Shown here: in pieces, positions 1 through 6,016 of the stretch
Numbering within the stretch: the first letter of the stretch is position 1
Layout of the letters: each line of letters begins with the position of its first letter
Origin: Acetobacter sp.
GTDB taxonomy: Bacteria > Pseudomonadota > Alphaproteobacteria > RF32 > CAG-239
Length of the DNA stretch: 7,504 bases
Assembly (NCBI GenBank): GCA_023665325.1
Contig: JAMPED010000052.1
Coordinates: 1-7,504, forward strand
Reading direction: 5' to 3'
Notes under the pieces: generated by a model
What the model was told of the DNA's origin: nothing
Databases searched by the model: none
Seen by the model: only the letters and a program-made list of their open reading frames with translations
Made by a program: the position numbers and the translations under genes

Positions 1-1
1 A

Positions 2-1201
2 ATCGATTTAATTAAAATTGGTATCTGCAATAATCCGAGTCTTAATATTGATTATATGGGCCTAAAAAGTGCAGAGGCAAATTTAGGGTCAGCCAAGTCT
101 GAATATTTTCCCAGTATAAATTTAAGTGCAGGTGCAAATACTAACACGGGAAAAAAACAAGGCTATAATCATACTGAAAATAATCCTTACAATATAAATG
201 CCGGCTTGTCGCTATTGTTATATGATTTTGGTGGTCGTTCTTCCCGAATAAATGAGTTTCAGTCATATCTCGCAGCAGCAGGTTTTAATTATAATAGTGC
301 GTTGCAAGATTTGATATTATCTATCCATACGTCATATTTTAAACTTTTAGGAGCAATGGAAGATTTGAAGAGCGCCAAAGCAAATGAAGCTATGTATAAA
401 AAATCTTTTGCAGAAGCCTCTCGTCGTTATGATGTAGGTCTAGCAGCGTTAAATGACAAGCTGCAAACACAAACAAGCTATGAACAATCCAAACTTCAAG
501 TCATCCAAATGGAGAATGCAGTTAAGCAATACGAAGGGGATTTAGCGACAATTCTTAACCTACCGCCGCAAACTTCTTTTAAATTAAAACAACCTCCGAA
601 AGATAGAGATTTAACCGCACTTGATAAAGAAGATAATTTAGATAAAATGATTGAAATTGCTTCTAAAGAGCGTGACGAAGTAAAAGCGCAAGAAGAAAGC
701 CTAAATGCTGCAAATGCTTCATTACAAGAACTACGTTCAACTCGATTCGGTTCTATTTCTTTATCAGCTGAAAGTGGATATAATAATAGCTGGAAATCAG
801 AACGTTCTTATAATAGAGACAATTCCATAGGCATAAATTATCGATTACCATTGTTCACAGGGTTTGATACAAGCTATAAAATTTCTGCAGCGAAATTCAA
901 ACGCGAGCAAGAGCGTTATGCTTTAGAGCAAACCAAAAATAATATTAAAAATGAAGTTTGGAGTGCATATCATAATTATCAAACAGCAATGAAGTCATAC
1001 GAAGTTAGTAAAAAGGTTTTAAAAAGTGCTGAAGAAAACGAAAAGGTTGCCTTCAAATCCTATGAAGTCGGCAAAACGGATATTATAAATCTGTTAGCTG
1101 CCGAATCTCAGCTTGCAGATGCGCGCGATTCGCTGGTTAATGCGTTCTACACAGTTTTAATCAATAAAGCCACTTTATATCGTTCAATAGGGAGATTCTA
1201 A
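2..1201 (+). CDS. TolC-family outer-membrane channel protein (5' truncated)
   Basis: The frame is open from the window edge, so the start codon and signal peptide lie upstream; 399 residues are visible. An internal ATG at 56 is unlikely to be the start, because the 18 codons before it already read as TolC family sequence (a CNNP motif in the first helix, then SAEANLGSAKSEYFPS). Two outer-membrane efflux repeats can be seen. The first contains YDFGGR near visible residues 74-79, and the second contains PLFTGFD near 283-289; both are the usual entries into the channel strands and are followed by long Ala/Glu/Lys/Gln-rich helices. The protein ends in GRF, a common end for the family. Such proteins form trimeric channels through the outer membrane and periplasm. 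The TAA stop overlaps the ATG of the macA-like gene by one base, so this channel is very likely the dedicated exit duct of the pump encoded downstream. Substrate unknown. Confidence 0.9.
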   Translation: MDLIKIGICNNPSLNIDYMGLKSAEANLGSAKSEYFPSINLSAGANTNTGKKQGYNHTENNPYNINAGLSLLLYDFGGRSSRINEFQSYLAAAGFNYNSALQDLILSIHTSYFKLLGAMEDLKSAKANEAMYKKSFAEASRRYDVGLAALNDKLQTQTSYEQSKLQVIQMENAVKQYEGDLATILNLPPQTSFKLKQPPKDRDLTALDKEDNLDKMIEIASKERDEVKAQEESLNAANASLQELRSTRFGSISLSAESGYNNSWKSERSYNRDNSIGINYRLPLFTGFDTSYKISAAKFKREQERYALEQTKNNIKNEVWSAYHNYQTAMKSYEVSKKVLKSAEENEKVAFKSYEVGKTDIINLLAAESQLADARDSLVNAFYTVLINKATLYRSIGRF

Positions 1202-2331
1202 TGCCAAAGAAAAAATATTCTAAAAAGAAATTTATAATCATCAGTCTTGTGATACTAGCAGGAGCAGGTTATATGTTTTTAGGAAACAAAAAAACACATC
1301 TCAATCCGGAAAATTTTGAGATGAGCAAAGTAACAAAAGGAAATCTCGCCTATGAAGTAACAGCCACCGGTACGATAAATCCCATAAACACAGTAACAGT
1401 TGGTACGCAAGTTTCTGGTATTGTTGAGCAAGTTTTGGCAGATTATAATGATGATGTCAAAGAAGGGCAAGTATTGGCTTTACTCGATTCTTCAACATTA
1501 AAAGAGCAAATGGAAAAATCACAAGCAAACTATGAATTAGCTCAAGCAAAGGAAAGCAAAGCTAAACTTAATTATGAGCGCATTAAAAAGCTCTATCAAG
1601 ACAAATTAACATCTGCCGCTTCTTTGGAGGATGCCGAAATTGAATATAAAGAATCATCAGCCAATGTTTTAAGTGCTAAAGCAGATTACAACATTTCTAA
1701 AAAGAATTTTGAATATGCAACAATTACTTCGCCGGTTTCCGGAACTGTCATCACCAAAAAAATAGAGCAGGGGCAAACAGTTGCAGCAAGTTTTTCTACA
1801 CCAACATTGTTTGAAGTTGCAGAAGATTTATCTAAAATGCAAATAGAAGCAAGCGTGTCAGAAGCAGATATTGGTTATATTAAACCAGAAATGGCTGCAA
1901 GTTTTACAGTAGATGCCTATCCAAATGATAAATTTGCTGGTAAAATCCGTCAAGTCCGTCTGTCTCCAACAGAAGAATCAAATGTTGTGATGTATACCGT
2001 AATTATTGAAATTGATAATTCATCTCGCAAACTTTTACCGGGAATGACCGCCTCAGTGGTCATTAAAGCCGAAGAAGCCAATGATGTTTTGATGATTTCC
2101 GCAATGGCACTGCAATATAAGCCGTCTGCAGCTGTTAAAGCAATGATGGAGGTTAAAAAAGTAAAAGATATAAACGAAAATCAAGATGTCGTATATTTAT
2201 TTGAAAAAGGAAAAATTGTCCCTCGTATCATCACCAAAGGTTTGTCCGATATGACTAATATTGAGGTCAAAGAGGGGTTATCGTTAGATGAAGAGGTTAT
2301 TGTGGAAGCAAACGAACCGAGGCGTAGATAA
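1201..2331 (+). CDS. macA: MacA-like periplasmic adaptor (HlyD/RND-type membrane fusion protein)
   Basis: This 376-residue protein has the adaptor architecture. A Lys-rich N-terminus precedes one membrane anchor at about residues 11-28. Lipoyl half-motifs lie at about 60-100 (VGTQVSGIVEQV) and 172-208 (SPVSGTVITKKIEQGQTV), with an Ala/Lys/Glu-rich alpha-hairpin at about 100-168 between them. A beta-barrel follows, ending in LLPGMTASV near 278-286, and then a membrane-proximal domain. The segment GQTVAASFSTPTLFEVAEDL (191-210) closely resembles MacA. MacA-type adaptors bridge an inner-membrane MacB ABC transporter to TolC. The start is well supported: AGGGAG at 1189-1194 lies 6 bases before ATG, which overlaps the upstream stop as TAATG. 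The stop overlaps the ATPase gene in the same way. The family is certain; the symbol macA rests on motif resemblance and gene order. Confidence 0.9.
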   Translation: MPKKKYSKKKFIIISLVILAGAGYMFLGNKKTHLNPENFEMSKVTKGNLAYEVTATGTINPINTVTVGTQVSGIVEQVLADYNDDVKEGQVLALLDSSTLKEQMEKSQANYELAQAKESKAKLNYERIKKLYQDKLTSAASLEDAEIEYKESSANVLSAKADYNISKKNFEYATITSPVSGTVITKKIEQGQTVAASFSTPTLFEVAEDLSKMQIEASVSEADIGYIKPEMAASFTVDAYPNDKFAGKIRQVRLSPTEESNVVMYTVIIEIDNSSRKLLPGMTASVVIKAEEANDVLMISAMALQYKPSAAVKAMMEVKKVKDINENQDVVYLFEKGKIVPRIITKGLSDMTNIEVKEGLSLDEEVIVEANEPRRR

Positions 2332-3059
2332 TGACAACAAATAAAACAGTTATAGAAGTTGAACACGTCTACAAAACTTATTTTATGGATGGTGGAACAA
2401 GTCAGGACGTCTTAAAAGATATCAATTTTAAGATAACCGAAGGAGAATTTGTTTCCATTATGGGACCCTCCGGTTCCGGTAAATCAACCTTAATGAATAT
2501 CTTAGGTTGTCTCGATAAACCGACATCAGGTAAATATGTTTTAGATGGTTATAACATAGAAACTAAGGATGATAATGAACTCGCTAAAATTCGTGGTAAA
2601 ACTATCGGTTTTGTATTTCAAAATTTTAATTTAATGATGAAGCGAACCATAGCCGATAATGTTTCTTTGCCATTGATTTATCAAAACATCAGCGAAAAAG
2701 AACGCTATAAACGAGCTGTAGAAATGTTAAAAAAGGTAGGGTTAAGCGGTTATCAAAACCGTCTTCCATCACAAATTTCTGGAGGTATGCAACAGCGTGT
2801 AGCAATTGCGCGAGCATTGATAAATAATCCAGCAATAATTTTTGCAGACGAGCCAACTGGTAACTTAGACAGTAAAACATCAGATGAAATTATGGATTTA
2901 TTTACAGACCTAAATAACCAAGGCATAACTATCGTTTTGGTAACCCACGAGGATGATGTGGCAGATTATGCTAAGCGAATGATAAAAATCAGCGATGGGC
3001 ATAAGGTCTATGATGGCTTGCGTAAAGAATATGAAAAAGAAAAGGAAGTTAAATGCTAA
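2331..3059 (+). CDS. MacB/LolD-type ABC transporter ATP-binding protein
   Basis: This 242-residue cytoplasmic ATPase has every ABC motif: Walker A GPSGSGKST (45-53), Q-loop glutamine Q97 in FVFQNFNL, signature ISGGMQQR (149-156), Walker B IIFADEP (169-175) with catalytic E174, D-loop GNLD (177-180) and H-loop H206. Length and sequence place it in the MacB/LolD/FtsE-like group, whose members power mechanotransmission rather than transport through the membrane channel. In E. coli MacB this domain is fused to the permease; here it is a separate gene ending in a charged Lys/Glu tail. The signature has Met where the group usually has Gln (SGGQQQR), a mild departure. GAGG at 2319-2322 lies 8 bases before ATG. 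The start overlaps the adaptor stop by 1 base, and the end overlaps the permease by 7 bases. It should work as a homodimer under two copies of the permease. Confidence 0.93.
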   Translation: MTTNKTVIEVEHVYKTYFMDGGTSQDVLKDINFKITEGEFVSIMGPSGSGKSTLMNILGCLDKPTSGKYVLDGYNIETKDDNELAKIRGKTIGFVFQNFNLMMKRTIADNVSLPLIYQNISEKERYKRAVEMLKKVGLSGYQNRLPSQISGGMQQRVAIARALINNPAIIFADEPTGNLDSKTSDEIMDLFTDLNNQGITIVLVTHEDDVADYAKRMIKISDGHKVYDGLRKEYEKEKEVKC

Positions 3060-4270
3060 GGGCAATCTTAAAAGAAGCGTGGATATCAATAGCCTCTTAT
3101 AAACTGCGTACATTTCTAACAATGCTTGGTATTATGATTGGTGTAGCAGCGGTGGTGATGATGGTATCCGCAGGTCAAGCTGTGCAAAATCGCATTACAC
3201 AAACTTTTGCCTCAATGGGAAGTAATTTAATTCTTATTGGTCCAGCAGAATTGGTGAGTGGTGGTGTTCGTGGTGGCAGGGGAAAACCCAGTGTTACAAT
3301 TGCCGATGTTGCGGCGTTGAAAAACTTAAAAGATGTTGAAACAACCTCATATAACATCGGCGCAGCAGCGCAGGCTGTATATGGATCGAGCAACTATGGT
3401 GTAAGTGTCAGGGGAACAAATCCTGATTTTCTTGATGTGAATAACTGGGAAATCGAGGATGGTATAATGTTTACGGATAAAGATGTTAAAGCAGCTAAAC
3501 CTTATGTCGTCATCGGTCAAACCATAGTAGATGAGCTATTTGGCTTACAAAATCCGATAGGTAAAACCCTCCGTCTTAAAGGTAAACCCTTTACGGTTAT
3601 TGGAACATTAAAAGCCAAAGGTGATGGTTTAATGGGGGATGATCAAGATAATATCGTACTAATGCCTTCCAGCACTCTTCGCCAACGTTTAGAAGGTTCA
3701 GATAGACCAAATTATGTTGGAATTGCATTTGTTAAAGCCACATCAGAAGATAAAATGGAATCTGTCGCCAAACGAGTGGAATATATGCTTCGTACCAGAC
3801 ATCGCTTAAAAGATGGGGTGAAAAATGACTTTACCGTCCGTCTAATGACAGAGATGGTCGAAAAAGTTCGTTCTGTCGGGTTTATTCTTTCAGCGCTTTT
3901 AGCAGCCATTGCCTCAATCTCGCTGATAGTCGGGAGTATCGGAATTATGAATATGATGCTTGTGTCCGTAACAGAACGTACCAGAGAAATCGGCACACGT
4001 AAAGCTCTCGGTGCGCCAAATAGTTGGATTATGACTCAGTTTTTAGCCGAGTCGGTGTTGATTTCGTTTATTGGTAGTTTTATCGGGATGGTGTTCGGAG
4101 TAGCGTTTTCGCAAATCGGGGGATACATTATGGGGTACGATGTACCGATATCCATCTGGTCAGTAATTGTGTCTGTAACAGTTGCAGTAGTGGTTGGAAT
4201 AGTCTCAGGTTTAATGCCTGCCTTAAAAGCGATGAAGCTTAATCCGATAGATGCACTAAGATATCAATAA
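3053..4270 (+). CDS. MacB-type ABC transporter permease (FtsX-like, with periplasmic MacB core domain)
   Basis: This 405-residue inner-membrane protein has the four-helix MacB/FtsX topology. TM1 spans about residues 18-40 (FLTMLGIMIGVAAVVMM), followed by a large periplasmic domain at about 41-274. TM2 spans about 276-303, TM3 about 330-358 and TM4 about 367-390. The cytoplasmic loop after TM2 carries the family motif VTERTREIGTRKALGAP (306-322), which couples to the ATPase. The end (MPALKAMKLNPIDALRYQ) is also characteristic. The periplasmic domain has the Gly-rich loop GGVRGGRGKPSVT (70-82) typical of MacB-like proteins. AGGAAG at 3043-3048 lies 4 bases before ATG. The start lies inside the last codons of the ATPase gene, implying coupled translation and a fixed ratio of the two MacB halves. 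The gene is last in the operon, with a hairpin just after its TAA. Likely cargo is a hydrophobic compound, peptide or lipoprotein, but nothing here identifies it. Confidence 0.93.
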   Translation: MLRAILKEAWISIASYKLRTFLTMLGIMIGVAAVVMMVSAGQAVQNRITQTFASMGSNLILIGPAELVSGGVRGGRGKPSVTIADVAALKNLKDVETTSYNIGAAAQAVYGSSNYGVSVRGTNPDFLDVNNWEIEDGIMFTDKDVKAAKPYVVIGQTIVDELFGLQNPIGKTLRLKGKPFTVIGTLKAKGDGLMGDDQDNIVLMPSSTLRQRLEGSDRPNYVGIAFVKATSEDKMESVAKRVEYMLRTRHRLKDGVKNDFTVRLMTEMVEKVRSVGFILSALLAAIASISLIVGSIGIMNMMLVSVTERTREIGTRKALGAPNSWIMTQFLAESVLISFIGSFIGMVFGVAFSQIGGYIMGYDVPISIWSVIVSVTVAVVVGIVSGLMPALKAMKLNPIDALRYQ

Positions 4271-4295
4271 AAAAAGCCCGCAGTTAAGCGGGCTT
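4269..4295 (-). terminator. Rho-independent terminator for gltX between convergent genes
   Basis: A perfect 8-bp stem (AAGCCCGC at 4274-4281, GCGGGCTT at 4288-4295) encloses a 6-base loop. Read on the minus strand it follows the gltX stop by 7 bases and is followed by seven T residues (4275-4269), a textbook intrinsic terminator. Read on the plus strand it begins a few bases after the permease stop but is followed only by TTAATCACA, so it should stop the pump operon less efficiently. It may still serve both convergent units. Confidence 0.85.
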
Positions 4296-4302
4296 AATCA
4301 CA

Positions 4303-5625
4303 TTAAGCTTTTTCACCTTTTAAGCGTTTATACGCCTTATCATAGCCAATAAGCGGCAAAAGAGTTTTTAGCTCTGGTCCATTTGCTTCAGCAGTTAAAG
4401 CCATACGGATTGGGTGAAACAAATCTTTTCCCTTGCGCCCAGTTTTAGCTTTAAGCTCATTCATCCAAGAGTTAAATGTTTCAGTATTAAATTCGCCATT
4501 AGGTAACATATCCGCCGCCAATGCCGTAAATTCAGCATCTTCCATAATAGGGGTGATTTCTTTATTGCAAATGTTATCCCATACCAACACGTCTTTTGCT
4601 GTTTCCAGATTCCCTTTAACATCATCCCAAAAAATCTCGCTCACACCATAATTATCTTTTAAGGCGGAGTAGGGCATATTGTGAACGAGTTTAGTGTTAA
4701 ATTTCTTTAATTCTTCTTCATCAAATTTTGGTTGAGAACGACCGATTTTGTTAAAATCAAGAGTTTCAGCAAGCGATTCTAATGAATAAAATGGTTCAAT
4801 TGCCTCCGAGGTTCCGAGTTTTGCTAAAAACGAGCAAATGGCCATAGCTTCGATACCATCTTCACGCAACTCACGCACTCCCAAACTACCGAGTCGTTTA
4901 GAAAGCTTTCCTTCTTTACCTGTCAATAAAGGTAAATGAGCAAAAGTTGGAACCATACCCCCAATAGCTTTAAACATCTGGATTTGTGCTGCGGTGTTTG
5001 TCACGTGATCTTCACCACGTACAATATGTGTAATCTTAAAATCTACATCATCAATAACAGATGGCAAATGATATAAATAACTCCCATCCTCACGAATAAT
5101 AATCGGGTCAGAAAGTTTATTCGCATCATATTTGCATTCACCACGAACCACATCATTCCACAAAATCTCTTCATCAATAAGTTTAAACCGATAGTGTGGT
5201 TTGCGTCCTTCCGCTTCAAAACGAGCAATATCTTCTGTTGTATAATTTAATGCTTGACGATCATAAATCGGAGGCAATCCTTTTGCCAGTAATCGCTTAC
5301 GTTTAAACTCCAATTCTTCGGGAGTATCATAACAAGCGTAAATTCTGCCGTTTTTTTTAAGCTGTTCAACGACAGCATCATAGCGCTCGAAACGAGCGGA
5401 TTGCCGAGCTTCCTCGTCCCAAGTAATTCCGAGCCAAGTTAACGCATCACGAATACCATCTTCATATTCTTGTTTAGAACGCACTTTGTCAGTATCATCA
5501 ATACGGAGCAATAACTTGCCCCCCATTTTCTTTGTCCATAAAAAGTTAAACAAAGCGGTTCTTGTGTTGCCAATATGCATCCACCCTGTAGGGCTTGGAG
5601 CAAATCTGACTTTAATATTTGTCAT
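4303..5625 (-). CDS. gltX: Glutamyl-tRNA synthetase (alphaproteobacterial type)
   Basis: This 440-residue class I aminoacyl-tRNA synthetase attaches glutamate to tRNA in the cytoplasm. The HIGH motif is HIGN (17-20) within APSPTGWMHIGNTRTALFN, and the KMSKS loop is KLSKR (240-244). Other GluRS landmarks are RIDDTD (41-46), the VRGEDHVTNTAAQIQMF block (202-218) and a C-terminal helical anticodon-binding segment TGRKGKDLFHPIRMALT (395-411). It is shorter than E. coli GltX (about 471 residues). It lacks the zinc-site cysteine cluster, keeping only C98 in that region. Many alphaproteobacteria carry two gltX copies, or use a non-discriminating GluRS with GatCAB to make Gln-tRNA; which role applies cannot be told here. 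The start is supported by the family N-terminus and by GAGG at 5639-5636, 10 bases upstream. The gene appears monocistronic, with its own promoter and terminator. Confidence 0.97.
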   Translation of the reverse strand: MTNIKVRFAPSPTGWMHIGNTRTALFNFLWTKKMGGKLLLRIDDTDKVRSKQEYEDGIRDALTWLGITWDEEARQSARFERYDAVVEQLKKNGRIYACYDTPEELEFKRKRLLAKGLPPIYDRQALNYTTEDIARFEAEGRKPHYRFKLIDEEILWNDVVRGECKYDANKLSDPIIIREDGSYLYHLPSVIDDVDFKITHIVRGEDHVTNTAAQIQMFKAIGGMVPTFAHLPLLTGKEGKLSKRLGSLGVRELREDGIEAMAICSFLAKLGTSEAIEPFYSLESLAETLDFNKIGRSQPKFDEEELKKFNTKLVHNMPYSALKDNYGVSEIFWDDVKGNLETAKDVLVWDNICNKEITPIMEDAEFTALAADMLPNGEFNTETFNSWMNELKAKTGRKGKDLFHPIRMALTAEANGPELKTLLPLIGYDKAYKRLKGEKA

Positions 5626-5635
5626 TGTTTTAATA

Positions 5636-5639
5636 CCTC
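5636..5639 (-). promoter_or_regulatory. Ribosome binding site of gltX
   Basis: On the minus strand GAGG (within TTTGAGGTATT) precedes the gltX ATG with 10 intervening bases. The spacing is slightly long but acceptable. No other in-frame start nearby has a better site. Confidence 0.6.
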
Positions 5640-5659
5640 AAATTACACGAATTAACGCC

Positions 5660-5687
5660 ATAATACTGCGATTTTTTATAATTTCAA
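5660..5687 (-). promoter_or_regulatory. Predicted sigma-70-type promoter of gltX
   Basis: On the minus strand TTGAAA (5687-5682) and TATTAT (5665-5660) each match the -35 and -10 consensus in five of six positions and are separated by 16 bases. Transcription would begin near 5653, giving a leader of roughly 27 bases before the ATG. Copy 1 of the 30-bp direct repeat lies a few bases upstream of the -35 box, where an activator or UP-like element could sit. No transcript data are available. Confidence 0.55.
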
Positions 5688-5691
5688 CGTA

Positions 5692-5721
5692 AAAATTGCA
5701 TTAAAAATACGAACGTTTTTT
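5692..5721 (+). repeat. 30-bp direct repeat, copy 1
   Basis: This copy begins AAAATTGCAT and ends ATACGAACGTTTTTT. It matches copy 2 at 5942-5971 in 29 of 30 positions (T5701 versus C5951). It lies just upstream of the predicted gltX -35 box. Its right half, GAACGTTTTTTTGTAGCA at 5711-5728, also takes part in an inverted repeat with 5782-5799. It could be a protein-binding site or a trace of a duplication. Confidence 0.9.
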
Positions 5722-5799
5722 TGTAGCAGTTTTTTAGAAATTAGTTTCCTGAAAAAATAATGACTTTTATCCACAAATTTTTGCTACAAAAAAACGTTC
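5711..5799. repeat. 18-bp perfect inverted repeat (arms 5711-5728 and 5782-5799)
   Basis: The left arm GAACGTTTTTTTGTAGCA is the exact reverse complement of TGCTACAAAAAAACGTTC at 5782-5799, with 53 bases between the arms. The left arm overlaps direct-repeat copy 1, and the right arm overlaps the hairpin at 5781-5814. No target-site duplication is visible outside the arms, so a transposon-end reading is not supported. Confidence 0.9.
5767..5775 (+). other. Perfect consensus DnaA box
   Basis: TTATCCACA matches the strict DnaA-box consensus in all nine positions and lies 5 bases before the hairpin at 5781-5814, in AT-rich surroundings. A near match, TTATCTACA (one mismatch), occurs at 5970-5978 at the end of direct-repeat copy 2. 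Two sites are few for a chromosomal origin. They could instead reflect DnaA-linked transcription control, or one could be a chance match. Confidence 0.45.
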
Positions 5800-5814
5800 C
5801 TTTTTTTGTAGCAA
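5781..5814. repeat. 14-bp perfect hairpin with 6-base loop
   Basis: TTGCTACAAAAAAA (5781-5794) and TTTTTTTGTAGCAA (5801-5814) are exact reverse complements around the loop CGTTCC. The stem is mostly A-T with three G-C pairs, and no T-run follows on either side, so it does not look like an intrinsic terminator. The octamer TTGTAGCA occurs here at 5806-5813, in reverse at 5782-5789 and again at 5721-5728. That suggests a repeated binding motif or a cruciform-forming site. Confidence 0.9.
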
Positions 5815-5890
5815 TATCTTATAGAGTATGAGGTCTGGTTTTATAAAATTAAAAAATGGATATTTTTATTTTTAAATTAAGTATTTATGT

Positions 5891-5919
5891 TTGACTCTTC
5901 TCATTTTTTTATTTAGCCT
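5891..5919 (+). promoter_or_regulatory. Candidate promoter of the Pmp-like gene (distal)
   Basis: TTGACT (5891-5896) matches five of six -35 positions. At the ideal 17-base spacing stands TAGCCT (5914-5919), a weak -10 box with three of six matches. The transcript would have a leader of about 90 bases. The weak -10 makes this uncertain. Confidence 0.3.
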
Positions 5920-5941
5920 ATAAACTATTCTATTACGATGG

Positions 5942-5971
5942 AAAATTGCACTAAAAATACGAACGTTTTTT
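5942..5971 (+). repeat. 30-bp direct repeat, copy 2
   Basis: This copy begins AAAATTGCAC and ends ATACGAACGTTTTTT, and it is offset from copy 1 by exactly 250 bases. It lies about 45 bases before the Pmp-like start codon and covers the place where a -35 box for the TACAAT element at 5975-5980 would be. The position suits an operator or activator site. Confidence 0.9.
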
Positions 5972-5974
5972 ATC

Positions 5975-5980
5975 TACAAT
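5975..5980 (+). promoter_or_regulatory. Candidate -10 element of the Pmp-like gene (proximal)
   Basis: TACAAT matches the -10 consensus in five of six positions and would start transcription near 5987, about 30 bases before the ATG. No recognisable -35 hexamer lies at 16-18 bases upstream. That place is filled by direct-repeat copy 2, so activator-dependent use is conceivable. Confidence 0.3.
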
Positions 5981-6002
5981 AGACCATTTTCTAAATTGGA
6001 AC

Positions 6003-6009
6003 GGAAGGA
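6003..6009 (+). promoter_or_regulatory. Strong ribosome binding site of the Pmp-like gene
   Basis: GGAAGGA lies 7 bases before the ATG at 6017, an ideal Shine-Dalgarno arrangement. It fixes the start immediately ahead of a signal peptide. Confidence 0.85.
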
Positions 6010-6016
6010 AACTTAT

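Larger units (their letters stand above)
5626..6016. other. AT-rich divergent intergenic region packed with repeats
   Basis: This stretch of about 390 bp between the divergent gltX and Pmp-like genes holds no credible gene. The only ATG-started frames I found in it are about 12-15 codons long (for example 5828-5875, 5856-5894 and 5938-5982) and lack a convincing ribosome binding site. It is markedly more AT-rich than its flanks and has long A and T runs. The structures in it are listed separately: a 30-bp direct repeat in two copies, two overlapping perfect inverted repeats, a consensus DnaA box and candidate promoters. One GANTC site (GACTC, 5893-5897), the CcrM methylation target in many alphaproteobacteria, lies in the candidate -35 region of the downstream gene. 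Confidence 0.8.

Noticed and set aside
56..58. ATG at 56 as the true start of the TolC-like gene
   Set aside because: The upstream in-frame codons from base 2 continue the conserved first helix including CNNP, and starting here would remove the signal peptide.
3712..3996. 94-codon minus-strand open frame inside the permease gene
   Set aside because: It is a reverse-strand shadow of a strongly conserved membrane-protein coding region; its hydrophobic stretches are complements of the permease codons.
5486..5692. 68-codon plus-strand open frame running across the gltX start region
   Set aside because: It lies mostly antisense to the well-supported N-terminal coding part of gltX, has no visible ribosome binding site and no recognisable protein character.
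5711..5799. Miniature transposon or IS ends
   Set aside because: The inverted arms have no flanking target-site duplication, the interval is under 100 bp, and one arm belongs to a second overlapping hairpin.
5781..5814. Intrinsic terminator
   Set aside because: The stem is mostly A-T, no T-run follows on either strand, and it sits between divergent genes where no transcript is expected to end.
5692..5971. CRISPR array
   Set aside because: There are only two direct copies, 250 bp apart, with no regular spacers and no cas genes.
5828..5982. Very short ATG-started frames (about 12-15 codons) in the intergenic region
   Set aside because: They have no convincing Shine-Dalgarno sequence, are biased only by AT-rich composition, and one is interrupted by the candidate promoter.
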